Assembly: GCA_902555655.1 (NCBI GenBank) | Contig: CACDSX010000005.1 | Coordinates: 1 to 58,141 of the forward strand | Origin: an uncultured Pelagibacteraceae bacterium | GTDB lineage: Bacteria; Pseudomonadota; Alphaproteobacteria; Pelagibacterales; Pelagibacteraceae | Length of the DNA: 58,141 nucleotides | Direction: 5' to 3' | Part shown: in pieces, positions 1 to 10,400 of the stretch | Layout: every line of letters begins with the position of its first letter | How positions within the stretch are numbered: position 1 is the stretch's first letter | Position numbers and translations under genes: made by a program | Notes under the pieces: model-generated | Told to the model about the DNA's origin: nothing | Database searches by the model: none | The model's input: the letters and a program-made list of their open reading frames with translations, nothing else

Positions 1-270
1 TATTTTATAATAAATACACCCAGTAGATTTCATCCTTTCGAATTTCATACAAAGCTCCCTTTACTACATTGGCTCCCAAAAAAAATGTATAGATTAATTT
101 TAAAGTTAATAGGATTAAACTTTTTCGCTGACGAAAAAAATTTAAACCTATTATCGGAAAATGATCTAATATTTATAATGAAAAAATTGAAACAAGTTAA
201 TTTTAGTATTAAAAAAATTAAATTTTTATTTTTCAAGTCAAATTTGATTTTAATTGGTAAAAAATATTGA
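1..270 (+). CDS. C-terminal part of a class I SAM-dependent methyltransferase (5' end outside window)
   Basis: Reading frame 1 is open from the first base to the TGA at 268-270, so this is the 3' end of a gene that begins upstream. The first in-window ATG (85) is therefore not the start. The residues TPSRFHPFEFHTKLPLLHWL near the window start, followed by a basic leucine-rich stretch, resemble the C-terminal part of methyltransferase type 11/12 proteins found in sugar or lipid biosynthesis islands. The SAM-binding half is not in the window, so the call rests on the tail alone. The stop overlaps the TTG start of the next gene (TTGA), which implies translational coupling. Confidence 0.55.
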   Translation, partial: YFIINTPSRFHPFEFHTKLPLLHWLPKKMYRLILKLIGLNFFADEKNLNLLSENDLIFIMKKLKQVNFSIKKIKFLFFKSNLILIGKKY

Positions 271-1895
271 GTATTATTTTTTTTCACAGTTTATTATTTA
301 TTTTTGTAATATATTCAAATGGTCTTTTTTTTTCTAAAAAAATATTACTTATAAAAGATTATAGAAATTTTTATGAAATCTCCATAATAGGTTTAATTAC
401 CACTATTTTTTTAGCTCAATTTTTAAACTTTTTAATCCCCTTAAACGATTACGTAATATTATTGAATGTTATTGTTTTAATCGTTCTCATCATTCTTAAT
501 CATAATATTTTTAAAAAAAATTTTAAAATTAATTTTAATATTTTAATTTTTTCCTTATTAATAATGTTTGCAAATATCTATGGAAGTGATTTTTCAGATG
601 ATCTTGATCATTACCATTATGGATTCATATCCAATGCTGATAACTTAAATTTTATATGGGGTCAAAGTTTTTTACATCCCTTGTATGGTACTTCACCATC
701 ATGGTTGATCGGACATTCTTTTTTTAATTTTGATCAATTTAGATTACAAGATATTCATATTTTAAATGGTATAGCTTTATTTCTTGTAATAGGTTTATTT
801 TTAACAGAACTTAATTTAAAGCAGAATAAGAGTTTATTTAATAATCCAATACTATTCTCCTTATTACTATTCTTACTTTTAAAATATACTAGACTCAAAG
901 AATTTGGTATTGATAGACCATCAATTTTAATTTTTTGTTTTTTAATTTATTACTATTTAAAATATTTTTTAATATCTGATAAAAAACAAATCTTAGAAAA
1001 TTTTATTCTAATTTCTTTGGTGTCAATCTTTATCTTTTCAATAAAGATTATTTATATACCAGTTTTATTATTTTCCTTGATTATTTTCATAAGAAATAAA
1101 TCTAAATTAAACAAATTTCATACAATATATTTAATTCTTTTATTTCCAATTTTAATTTTTATATTTAAAAATTTATTAGGAACTGGTTGTTTATTTTTTC
1201 CTTTCGAGGGTTCTTGTATAAAATCTATCCCATGGTCAAATTTTACGGGTGCAAAAGATTTATCAATTTCTGCTGAAATTTTTAATAAATCATGGACTTC
1301 CTACACTGGAAACTTAAGTGAAAATGAATACATAAAAGATTTTAATTGGCTCAATACATGGTTTGAAAGAGGAAGTACCGAACTCTTAGAACTATTGTTA
1401 ACAGCTTTAATTGTATTGGGAATATCTCTTATTGTATTTTTTTCGAACTTTTCAGATAAAAAAATAATAAATAATAATTTTAAAGATTTTAAATTAATTT
1501 TATCATTAATAATTTTAGCATCATTCTCAGTTTATATAGCTAAAAATCCGGTAACTCGAATGAATCACCATATAATAATATCTTTAATGATATTAACTAT
1601 CATTTATTTCTTTAATTTTGATCTTAATATATTTAAAAAAAAGTTAGTTTATCTTTTCTTATTTATTGGACTGGTATTTAATTTATATAAAAATTACGAC
1701 AGAATTTTAAAAAATCATTTTATAAATAATCCTAAAGAGCTCATTTCACACAAGATTAGTGTGCCAAAAAAAAATATTTTAAATAATTTTACTTATTATG
1801 AAGGCTGGTTTGGTGAAAGCCCAATAGGAAATCAAAATTTAGATGACAAAGCACATAAAAGAATATGGATTTTTGATATTTTATTCAAACTATAG
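267..1895 (+). CDS. Polytopic membrane protein, possibly a GT-C-like glycosyltransferase
   Basis: A 542-residue protein with about ten hydrophobic segments and a TTG start that overlaps the preceding stop. A conserved-looking polar loop follows the third or fourth segment: residues 108-120 contain D111, D112, D114, H115 and H117. It is followed by WGQSFLHPLYG and SPSWLIGH. An acidic first periplasmic loop is the place where GT-C glycosyltransferases and related integral enzymes keep catalytic Asp residues, so a polyprenyl-sugar transferase or a related membrane protein of surface-polysaccharide islands is plausible. Coupling to a methyltransferase fits that setting. I do not recognise a named family with certainty. 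The gene is intact. Confidence 0.6.
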   Translation: MSIIFFHSLLFIFVIYSNGLFFSKKILLIKDYRNFYEISIIGLITTIFLAQFLNFLIPLNDYVILLNVIVLIVLIILNHNIFKKNFKINFNILIFSLLIMFANIYGSDFSDDLDHYHYGFISNADNLNFIWGQSFLHPLYGTSPSWLIGHSFFNFDQFRLQDIHILNGIALFLVIGLFLTELNLKQNKSLFNNPILFSLLLFLLLKYTRLKEFGIDRPSILIFCFLIYYYLKYFLISDKKQILENFILISLVSIFIFSIKIIYIPVLLFSLIIFIRNKSKLNKFHTIYLILLFPILIFIFKNLLGTGCLFFPFEGSCIKSIPWSNFTGAKDLSISAEIFNKSWTSYTGNLSENEYIKDFNWLNTWFERGSTELLELLLTALIVLGISLIVFFSNFSDKKIINNNFKDFKLILSLIILASFSVYIAKNPVTRMNHHIIISLMILTIIYFFNFDLNIFKKKLVYLFLFIGLVFNLYKNYDRILKNHFINNPKELISHKISVPKKNILNNFTYYEGWFGESPIGNQNLDDKAHKRIWIFDILFKL

Positions 1896-1980
1896 CAGGA
1901 GTATTATACATGGAGATAATCATATATGATTAATTAATGGAATTTTTTATTGATTTTATAAATTTTGTAAGCTTATTTTT

Positions 1981-2787
1981 TTAATTTCCTACTTTAATAG
2001 TAAAGATTAGTTCTTTTACTTTTTTACCATTTTTATTTCCTACTATTCTGACTTCAGCTCCACTATTTGGAACAAAAAGTAGATAAGTAAATGTATTATC
2101 ACCATTGATTATTTCTTCTTCTTCATTAATCATAATTTGATCTATTTTACCCTCTTGAATAGCGCCACTAATAGAGACTGTTCCTTCAGCATCTACTAAT
2201 ATTAATTTTCCCTCTTTAGCCCATTTAGGTTCATTAATTTCAATTAATTTAGGGCCAACTTTTACAACAGTATCCTCTGAATCTTTTTTTATTAGAAACT
2301 TGGACTCAATATATCCCTCTGCACAAATATCATCTTTTCTTATTTTTACTCTTGAGAAATTTTTATTTTTTGTAGAAACAGCATAGAATAACAATTTTTG
2401 GCCTTTTTTAACTTCACCCACAACTTTAGAGTCCTTGCTTGCTTTAATATAAATTTTTGTTTTTTTTGATGCTTTATGATTAAATGGAAGATCTCCACAG
2501 TCACCTACACCTTTTAATTTTTCAACATTTTCTTCATTTTCTTTCTCTAATTTTTCGAGCTTAATTAATGTGCACCATTCATCTAACTTACAAAGTCGGT
2601 GCATTTTTCTTTGTTGTTTACACCATTCTTTTTCAATAAAATTTCTATCTTCAGGTAATTTACAAGTAATAGGTTCGTGTTCTTTACCATCAATTTTGTG
2701 AGCGTTAGCATTACTAAAATTAAAAATAATGATTAATATTAATACTACTAATAGATTTAAAGAAATTGATTTATTTTTTTTTTCCAT
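1981..2787 (-). CDS. Secreted protein with an SH3-like domain and a C-terminal Ig-like domain
   Basis: 268 residues. The N-terminus has an uncleaved-looking basic start and a hydrophobic core (about 9-28) ending at NANAH, a signal peptide. Residues 40-75 hold several Cys in CK/WCK/LCKLDEWC contexts. Residues about 110-165 look like a bacterial SH3 domain (IYIKASKDSKVVGEVKKGQ is a typical start). Residues about 190-268 (VSISGAIQEGKIDQIMINEE, then G-x-F and VRIVGNKNGK) resemble Ig/cadherin-like repeats. It lies 5 bases downstream of the lipoprotein protease on the same strand, so the pair is probably one operon. The role is unknown; a periplasmic binding or scaffold protein is the likely reading. 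Confidence 0.6.
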   Translation of the reverse strand: MEKKNKSISLNLLVVLILIIIFNFSNANAHKIDGKEHEPITCKLPEDRNFIEKEWCKQQRKMHRLCKLDEWCTLIKLEKLEKENEENVEKLKGVGDCGDLPFNHKASKKTKIYIKASKDSKVVGEVKKGQKLLFYAVSTKNKNFSRVKIRKDDICAEGYIESKFLIKKDSEDTVVKVGPKLIEINEPKWAKEGKLILVDAEGTVSISGAIQEGKIDQIMINEEEEIINGDNTFTYLLFVPNSGAEVRIVGNKNGKKVKELIFTIKVGN

Positions 2788-2792
2788 AATTT

Positions 2793-3833
2793 TTAATTTA
2801 ATAAATCCTTAATATGATCTGAAGAAACTGCAATATTTTCAGCCGCAGTGTCAGATATTAAAGTGTTTAGTCCTATAATATAACCATCTTTATCAAACAA
2901 AGGTCCCCCTGAACTACCTAAGTGAATTTTGGCACCATGAACTATAAATTTTGTATCATCATCAAAACCTCGAGCCCCTAACTCTGTTGCATCTCCTAAC
3001 CACTGAATATCTCCTGTCGAAGTATGGCCGATTAATCCACCAGGAGAACCCATGGCTCTTACAAAGCTTCCTTTTTTGAGTTTTTTAAATTTTACAAATT
3101 TATCTATAGGTTTCATTGAAACCTTAAATAAATCTTTTGGATTGTGTTTTAATATACAAACATCTTTACCTTCAGCTTTTTTAGAAACAGTTGCATTTGC
3201 CCAATCTTCACCATTTAATAACTTAATCCACAACAATATATCTAAATCATCAGAACTCATATTCCAGTTTAGTTTTTCTTTTATGGTTTTTAGATTATCT
3301 TTACTAGGTTCAGCCAAAGCAACATGACAGTTCGTTGCTATTTCTTTATTACTGATAATTACTCCAGATCCAGATCCAAAAGTATATTCTTCTTTTTTTG
3401 TAAAATTAGTTAACACCATTTCAATATACACCACTGACTCTTCTAGTTTAGCTATGTTGCTTTTAGGAGTTTTAGGAATCATTTTATCCTTAAACAAATC
3501 TCCATCGAGTGCTGCAATTTTATATTGTCCTAGACAATCATTATAACTTTCTAAACCAAATTTTTTAGTTCTTATACATTCAAATTTAATTTTTTTTATT
3601 TGATCTTTACTAATTTCACCATCATCTAAAATTACAAATTCGTTACCTTCTTCTACAAAGTTTTTTCTGACCTCAAGTCCACAAGCTTTAGGGTCAGATG
3701 AGTCCTCACATTGAATTTTGATGGCATCTCTATGACCTTTAGATAATTGACTACCACTATCCCCACATGAAATAAGTAAAAATAGAGGTAAAATAAGAGT
3801 TAATCTTAAGCAAATATTTATAAATAAATTCAT
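2793..3833 (-). CDS. Trypsin-like serine protease, lipoprotein
   Basis: 346 residues. The leader ends in a lipobox LISC with the lipidated Cys at residue 23, so the protein should be anchored in a membrane facing the periplasm. The protease fold is residues about 130-346. The triad can be read as H170 (ATNCHV), D224 (KDVCILK) and S308 (LGSSGGPLFD), and the strand after the Ser (GYIIGLNTLI) is typical. No PDZ domain is visible. The region between the lipobox and the protease (24-125) contains five Cys and is unassigned. It is divergent from the VWA operon across 105 bases, and a functional link with that operon is inferred from position only. Confidence 0.78.
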   Translation of the reverse strand: MNLFINICLRLTLILPLFLLISCGDSGSQLSKGHRDAIKIQCEDSSDPKACGLEVRKNFVEEGNEFVILDDGEISKDQIKKIKFECIRTKKFGLESYNDCLGQYKIAALDGDLFKDKMIPKTPKSNIAKLEESVVYIEMVLTNFTKKEEYTFGSGSGVIISNKEIATNCHVALAEPSKDNLKTIKEKLNWNMSSDDLDILLWIKLLNGEDWANATVSKKAEGKDVCILKHNPKDLFKVSMKPIDKFVKFKKLKKGSFVRAMGSPGGLIGHTSTGDIQWLGDATELGARGFDDDTKFIVHGAKIHLGSSGGPLFDKDGYIIGLNTLISDTAAENIAVSSDHIKDLLN

Positions 3834-3938
3834 AATTATCTGGTTTTTATTATATTTTTTTGAGCTTAGCTTTTATTCTTTACATAGGGAAGTATTTAAA
3901 TCTAAGATCTATTTTATAGAAATTAAATCATAACGAGT

Positions 3939-5309
3939 ATGAAAAGAATTTTTGTTAGAATTTTAGTGGCTTTTTTGTTGGTTTTTTCAACATCAGTAAA
4001 TGCAAAAGATACTTGTTACCCTGAGTTTGAAATTTCAAAGTTCACAACATCAAGTCAATCTTCAGAGGAAAGTGAAGATAAATCAGTCTTTATATATTTT
4101 GATCAAAGTTTAAGTATGCAGGGCTACACTAAAGACCAACCCGGGCAAAATAATCTTTATGTTAATGTTATAGATGACTTACAGCAAATAGCCGAAAATG
4201 TAGGTAGCAAAACTTATTATCATAGATTTGGTAAAGAAATAAGATCAATTAAAGAAAATTTAATTTCAAAAGTCATTAAACCAGGTTTTTATGAATGTAC
4301 AGGTGCAGCATCCGAATGTAATAATCAGGAGTCAAGAATTCATAATGTTTTTAAGGCTGCTAAAGCAAGACCAGATGGGACATATATTATTGTAACTGAT
4401 TTATTTTTAGCTAGTAAACAACTAGTTGGTGGTACATTAAGTCAACTAACAAAACCTTTAAAGTCTCTTTTAAAAAAAGGAAAATCTATTGGTATCATAG
4501 GTGTGATGAGTTCATTTAATGGAACTATTTATGATATTCCAACAAGAGAAGGTGGAACTGTATCTTATACAGAGGCACAAAAAAGACCATTCTATATTAT
4601 TATAATAGGTGATCAAAAAGAAATAAATCAAGTCAAAAAAAATTTAGAGGAACAACATTTCACAGATCCAGAGGATAAATATAAATTTTCTTTAATTACA
4701 AGTACACCTATTTTACAAAATTTAAATGACAAAAAATTAATTTCAGAAAAATCTATAAAAAATATTTCAAATGCAGAAAAATTTAAGTTTGATTACTCAT
4801 CAGATAATTTGCCAATCTTCACATTTAATACAAATAAAAAAAGAAAACTTAATTTTCTAATTAAAAATTCTGAAATAATTGTTCCAGGATCTACTGGGGT
4901 TTCAAATTTTAAAGTTAAAGAAAGCCTTTGGGTCAGTCAAGAACCAAAATGTAAAGATATTAATTGGAGAAAATCTAAATTTGAGCAAATAAGTAAATGG
5001 GAACAGAATGAAAATACTTTAAGACTTCAAATGTTTAAAGAAGTTTCATTAAAGAAACTATTCAGAGGAATGAGATATTTTTATGTTGGAGAAATTTATG
5101 CTGAAAAACCTGGAACTATTTCTGAAGAAACATTTAAAGAGTGGTCAATAAGAGACTCAGATGCTGAAGAATTTAAAGATGGAAATCCTGTAGAGTTTAA
5201 AACACTTAACCTGACTAAAATAATTAAAATATTAAATTCTGTTGCAAACGATGAATTTGAACCAACATTAATAGCCAGTATTGCATTAGACTTTAATTTA
5301 ACAAAATAA
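3939..5309 (+). CDS. Periplasmic von Willebrand factor A-like protein, first gene of the tubulin/Hsp70-like operon
   Basis: 456 residues with a clear signal peptide (about 1-22, ending SVNA). The VWA-like core starts near residue 48. The MIDAS signature DxSxS is D55-Q-S57-L-S59 in FIYFDQSLSM, and the second metal Asp is D154 in YIIVTDLFLA. The metal site is therefore complete enough to suggest divalent-ion-dependent protein binding in the periplasm. The C-terminal half (about 290-456) has no recognised domain. The next gene starts 2 bases after the stop. VWA proteins often partner with ATPases or GTPases in multi-protein assemblies, which fits the downstream genes. No convincing -35/-10 was found in the 105 bases upstream. 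Confidence 0.75.
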   Translation: MKRIFVRILVAFLLVFSTSVNAKDTCYPEFEISKFTTSSQSSEESEDKSVFIYFDQSLSMQGYTKDQPGQNNLYVNVIDDLQQIAENVGSKTYYHRFGKEIRSIKENLISKVIKPGFYECTGAASECNNQESRIHNVFKAAKARPDGTYIIVTDLFLASKQLVGGTLSQLTKPLKSLLKKGKSIGIIGVMSSFNGTIYDIPTREGGTVSYTEAQKRPFYIIIIGDQKEINQVKKNLEEQHFTDPEDKYKFSLITSTPILQNLNDKKLISEKSIKNISNAEKFKFDYSSDNLPIFTFNTNKKRKLNFLIKNSEIIVPGSTGVSNFKVKESLWVSQEPKCKDINWRKSKFEQISKWEQNENTLRLQMFKEVSLKKLFRGMRYFYVGEIYAEKPGTISEETFKEWSIRDSDAEEFKDGNPVEFKTLNLTKIIKILNSVANDEFEPTLIASIALDFNLTK

Positions 5310-5311
5310 AT

Positions 5312-5881
5312 ATGAAAAATATTATTCAATCAATCATTTACACTCTTGCTGGTCTGGCAAGTCTTGGATGGATTAGTGTATATTTGATAATTAGATCAGT
5401 TTCTGATCCAGGACCTGATAGCAATATAGTAGCTTTTTTTGATGATAAAATAATAGCTGCTGAAAATTATGAAAATTTAGGATTTGAAAGTTTTGCAGAA
5501 ATTTCGACTAATTTTTTTACTGAATTATTCTTTCATATGAATTTAACACTAATAATTTTTACGACCTCAATGACTATTGCTTGGTCTGTTGTTAGTCATT
5601 ATTTAAATATTGATGCCCCAGGTAAAGCAAAAATTTATGCCTTGCACTGGTTAGTTTTTTCAGGAATATATGTGGGGTCAGTTTTTGGTATAGTTTGGTA
5701 TTTTACAGGTACCACAATGTATTCCACAGCTGATTTAATTGGTACGGGTGGACATGTTTGGATTTATTCAATGTCTTTGATTATTTATGTACTCCCATAT
5801 TATTTGGGTGTGCTTCTAGGAACTGCTAGATTTGCTAGATCTTCTGTTTTATTTGCAAACAAATTGCCGGGGGGATTTTGA
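5312..5881 (+). CDS. Four-transmembrane protein of the tubulin/Hsp70-like operon
   Basis: 189 residues with four predicted membrane spans at about 7-27, 76-95, 111-131 and 149-170. A roughly 48-residue acidic loop lies between spans 1 and 2. The cytoplasmic tail after span 4 is short and basic (TARFARSSVL). I do not recognise a family. It sits between the periplasmic VWA gene (2 bases upstream) and the tubulin-like gene (4-base TTGA overlap), so its most likely job is to connect the periplasmic and cytoplasmic components, as a membrane platform or channel. That role is inference from order and topology. Confidence 0.65.
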   Translation: MKNIIQSIIYTLAGLASLGWISVYLIIRSVSDPGPDSNIVAFFDDKIIAAENYENLGFESFAEISTNFFTELFFHMNLTLIIFTTSMTIAWSVVSHYLNIDAPGKAKIYALHWLVFSGIYVGSVFGIVWYFTGTTMYSTADLIGTGGHVWIYSMSLIIYVLPYYLGVLLGTARFARSSVLFANKLPGGF

Positions 5882-7422
5882 AAAATTTCATTATAGGAAT
5901 TGGTGGAACGGGTGCAAAATGTTTAGAGCATTTACTACATAGTTGTGCTGCTGGTCTTGGTCCAAAAAATCTTTGGGCTGGAATGGTTGATCAAGATGAG
6001 GCCAATGGAAATGTAAGTAGAACAAAAATTTTACTCTCTAAATACATGAATTTAAGAAGCACACTTAGAGATGAAGGTAAACATGATTTAGCTGAAGATA
6101 GTGATCTTTTCAAAACTAATATCATTACAAATAATGATTCTGTTTGGTTACCTTTGAAGGGTGCGGACCCCACTTTAGAAGAAGTAATTTCTTATAATGT
6201 ATTAAAACCCGAAGTTAAGGGTTTGATGGATTGTTTGTATGATCCTGAGGAGAAAAAACAAAATCTATCAGAAGGTTTTAGAGCAAGACCTAATATTGGA
6301 GCAGCAGCAATGCTTGCAACAACTGCTAATGAGGATGATCCTTTTTGGTCACAAATATATAAAGCTATAGATGCTGCAAGAGGTGGTGAAGAAGTAAGAG
6401 TATTCATAATCAGTTCTATTTTTGGTGGAACAGGTGCAGCAGGATTTCCAAATATAGCAAGAAGAATTAAACAAATTCAAAAAGAAAAAAACGTAACATC
6501 AAATTTCCATTTAGGTGGAGCATTAATGCTTCCTTACTTTAATTATCAAGTTCCTGAAGAAAATATGGAAGGTGAATTGTTTGCAAGACCTGAAGAATTT
6601 CTAGATCAAACAAAGGGAGCTCTTCAATATTATTCTAAACTATTTGAGTATGATAAAATTTTTGATCAAGTTTATGTAACAGGATGGGATCCATTATCAA
6701 AACTAGCTAATTTTAAAATGGGTGGAAATTTACAAAACAATCCTCCTTTATTTCCTGAACTTTACGCAGCATTAGGTGCTTTAAAATTCTTTAGTGAAGA
6801 TAATAAAATTAATGATACCCAAGAGATATTTCATATTGGTAAAAACGAGACATCAGATATTTTGTGGAGCGATATTCCTAATGTGTCTGCAGATCTAAAT
6901 TCAAAAGAAAGTTTATCAAAACTTATTAGGTTTGCTTTCTCTTATAACTGGATGTATGGCCCAGCTTTAACTGGAAGTTGGAGTAAAATTAAAAAATATC
7001 AAAATGAAAACTGGTTTAAAAGATTAATTTATAAAAATACTTATAATGATGACTCTAAAGCTTGTGAAATAGGGCACGAACATAATCAAGAAATCATTTC
7101 TTCTATGCAAGAATATTGTCAAGATGTTCTTATTTGGATAACAGATATGCAACATTCAACAGTTGTTAATACTGATCAAAAAATGGATCTAATTGCTGCT
7201 GAATTTTTCTCAGAGTTTTCAGCTAAAAATACTTCTAAGAGAGTAAATATAAAAGAAAAACTAAATTCATCTGAAAAAAATCAATTCAATACATTAATCA
7301 ATGATAGTAAAAATTTAAAACTTTTAAATGTTATGAGTAACATTTGTTACAAAAAAGTTAATAGAGATCAAAAGGGTTTAGGTGTCTTTATGGATATTCT
7401 CTTTAGATCATGTGAGCAATAA
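5878..7422 (+). CDS. Tubulin-like (Tubulin_2-type) GTPase
   Basis: 514 residues. The protein opens with IGIGGTGAKCLEHLL (residues 6-20), the place of the first nucleotide-binding loop in tubulin/FtsZ. Residues 182-189 are FGGTGAAG, a close match to the tubulin signature loop GGGTG(S/T)G, preceded by hydrophobic strand residues VFIISS. RPNIGAAAML (137-146) adds to the resemblance. The TTG start at 5878 is fixed by the loop lying right behind it. It is not FtsZ: it is longer, lacks the FtsZ core sequence and has its own C-terminal 300 residues. Proteins of this type are annotated as tubulin-like domain proteins (Pfam Tubulin_2). It is cytoplasmic. It overlaps the upstream stop and lies 2 bases before the Hsp70-like gene. 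Confidence 0.75.
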   Translation: MKNFIIGIGGTGAKCLEHLLHSCAAGLGPKNLWAGMVDQDEANGNVSRTKILLSKYMNLRSTLRDEGKHDLAEDSDLFKTNIITNNDSVWLPLKGADPTLEEVISYNVLKPEVKGLMDCLYDPEEKKQNLSEGFRARPNIGAAAMLATTANEDDPFWSQIYKAIDAARGGEEVRVFIISSIFGGTGAAGFPNIARRIKQIQKEKNVTSNFHLGGALMLPYFNYQVPEENMEGELFARPEEFLDQTKGALQYYSKLFEYDKIFDQVYVTGWDPLSKLANFKMGGNLQNNPPLFPELYAALGALKFFSEDNKINDTQEIFHIGKNETSDILWSDIPNVSADLNSKESLSKLIRFAFSYNWMYGPALTGSWSKIKKYQNENWFKRLIYKNTYNDDSKACEIGHEHNQEIISSMQEYCQDVLIWITDMQHSTVVNTDQKMDLIAAEFFSEFSAKNTSKRVNIKEKLNSSEKNQFNTLINDSKNLKLLNVMSNICYKKVNRDQKGLGVFMDILFRSCEQ

Positions 7423-7424
7423 TT

Positions 7425-10400
7425 ATGGTTAGAAAAGTATTACCGCCGTTAAATGATCAGAACCAAGTTCCAAACATAGCTAGTTCTGGTGAATGGAAAG
7501 CAGAAGATGCTACATTTTTAGAAAAATTAGCTAAGGGCTTAAAAATGGGTGGAGAAGAAGTGGTATCTGCTGCAGATATTAATTCAGTTCCAGATGTTTG
7601 GGCAAGAGTTTTAATAGTTAGAAATGGCTTAGTTGATCAAAGTAAATCTATTATTGATGAATGGAGAGGGACATTAGCTTTGTTGGCATTAGCTCCTTAC
7701 TACAAACATATATATGAATTAAACTCCAGTATAGTAAACATTCAAGACATAAAAGATAATCCATTTACAGGTGGTGCTCCTGCTGGTTCAAACTACGCTC
7801 ACATTGGTAAAATTTTATTTGATGTAATTCCAAAAGATACTATGGCCCAAGGTCAAGATTGGAATGCTATTGGTGTTCTAAACTTTAACAAAAGTGCTAT
7901 AGCAGTAATTAATCCATACACTATGGTTGCAGCCGCAAGGGATTATACGTCTATTGAGAGTATTAGAAAATTACCTTGGTACGAAGATGGTTTCTTAAAA
8001 GATCCTTGTAATGCTAAAGATATGAGAAATGAGCAATATGCTGTTTTATCTCATTATCTTGATAATTTAATTAATGGTATTCAGAGCTTAAGTCCATCAA
8101 ACATGGAAGTATTTAATGCTGTAATGGGTAGACTTCAAGAATTCAAAAGTTCTTGTGATGCTAAAATAGGAAATGTAGAATTTTCTAGCTGGACACCAAC
8201 TAAAGTGAACTTAAACTTACCAGCTCAACCAGTCTACAATTTGTTATCAAAAATTTCTATTGGTGCTACAGATCAAAATGCTAAATTTGATTGTGGTTTA
8301 AAAATAAGACCAGAGTTTGAAGATCAGATCAAAGGAGGAGTATTTGCAGACTTTAGAGTTGCTCAATCAACAGGAAAAACCTTATCAGATATTAGAGTGT
8401 GGAATAATTATTCTCTTAACTCTTTAAGACAAGACGAAAATCTTTCTAAAACATTAAAAAGTGAGTGTGAAAAAGAAGGTTACATATATCTAACTCCAGA
8501 GACAATATTTACTGAAAAGCTTGTGGTGTTTGCAGGAGACAATAGAAAACTAAAAGAACATTCAAGTGATGGGAATCAATTTGCTTATCCAGTTAATAGT
8601 GCTCTTTTAATGTTTATGGATCCAAAATCTTTATCAACTAACTGCATAGTCTCACCAGATGGAGATAATTTTAAAGTAGTTATTTATTTAGAGTTTGTAA
8701 GTGAAAAGGGTAACACTATGAATTACACTCTAGAAAAAATTTATAAAGCTAAGGATGTAGTTAAAAACAGAGGTGTTCCACTTGGATTTAGTGTTTGGCC
8801 TGATATTAAATTTGAAAACTGGGATCAATATTTCTTTTTCTACGATGGAAATGCTCAAGTAAATATTTTACCAAAAAATATTTTTGCTGTAAGAGATATT
8901 AGAAATAAACTAGAGAGTTTATCTGGAGATGATAAAGTAAAATTTATTGATAATATGATGCATTCGCATCAAGTAATTGGTGAAGAAATTCCAATTCAGC
9001 AGACAACTGCAGTAACAGAGCTTAGAACACTTAGATCATCACCAGAGGCAATTCTTTGTAATGTTGCAACTCAATCAGGTGGTAAATCTTATACAGAACA
9101 TAATAAGAGAGTAGATGTTGGTTTAATATTATTTCCAGATGCTCAAGAAGTTCAAGAAACAAGCAATCAGTGGTCTGTTGGTATAGACTTTGGTACGACA
9201 AACTCTTGTGTCTATTACAAAGAGAATAAAGAAAATCCTAAGGAATTAAATTTTAAAAACAGAATAAATCTACCTTATGAACCTGGAACTGATGAAGAAG
9301 AGATAGAAGAAGTTATGCAGGCTCATAAAGAGTTTGTTCCAAGTAGACTTGTCACTATTCCTTTCATGACAATCCTTAGAGAAAGAGCATACAAAGAGTC
9401 GACGGTTGAAAACTTACCGTTTAGAAGTAATTTTATTTACTATGTAGATCAAGTTTTGTATGCGATCCAAGATTTACCTGATGATAAAAGACCACTTAAA
9501 TTTAATTTGAAATGGGACGAAGCTGAACAAAGTCGTACAAAAGTACAATATTTTATTTCTCAAGCAGTATTACAAGCAGCCGTGGAAGCTGCAGCAAATG
9601 GGGTTAAAAGAGAAAATCTAACTTTTAATTTTTCTTATCCTGAAGCGTACAATACTGATCATTTAAGAGCTTTTAAAAGAATAACAAGAAGAGCGGTTAA
9701 TATTGGATTACATGATGAAAATTATAAAACTCAAGAAAAAACAGGATTTGAAACTGAAAGTATCGCAAGTGCATTATATTTTGCAAAAGGACAAGAAGTT
9801 CCTTTTACAGAAAACGTAGTTACAATTGATATTGGAGGTGGAACTTCTGATTTATCAATTTGGCAAGATACCAAACTGTTATGGAGAAATTCATTTAAGC
9901 TTGCTGGTAAAGATGTTTTAATTAATTATCTAACTAATAATTTAACTTTGATCAAAGAGATTAGTGGAAATGATGATTTGTTATTAGAAAGTTATCAAAC
10001 TTTACAAAGTATTAAAACCAACAAAGCTAAATTAGCTAATGGTATTGAATTATTAGTTAACAGTCCACAATTTGGTGAAGCCTTTAAAAAGAAATTTGAT
10101 ATTTTTAGTGGAAAAGAAAAAGGCAAAGAACTTAAAGACTTAACAGAGTTAGCTTTATCAGGAATTCTTTACTATGTTTCACAAGTTCTTAATCATTTAA
10201 TTGAAAATGGAGAATTCCAATCTGGTGCCAACAAATCTAAATCCCTTAGAATTTGTTTAGGTGGAAAGGCTAGTACTTTATATAAAGTTGTGTTTGAAGA
10301 TAGCGAAGATCAGGAAAGTCTTTCTAAGATGGTTTCTAAAGTAACTAAAGGAATTTTTACGAATATAGGAATTGTATTTACAGATACACCAAAGCATGAA

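Noticed and set aside
45-287. Leftward ORF over the methyltransferase tail
   Set aside because: It is antisense to a frame that runs open from the window edge into a coupled gene, and its translation is low-complexity.
1917-1932. 16-base palindrome (TAATCATATATGATTA) between convergent genes as a bidirectional terminator
   Set aside because: The stem is all A/T apart from two G-C pairs and no T tract follows directly, so termination cannot be claimed.
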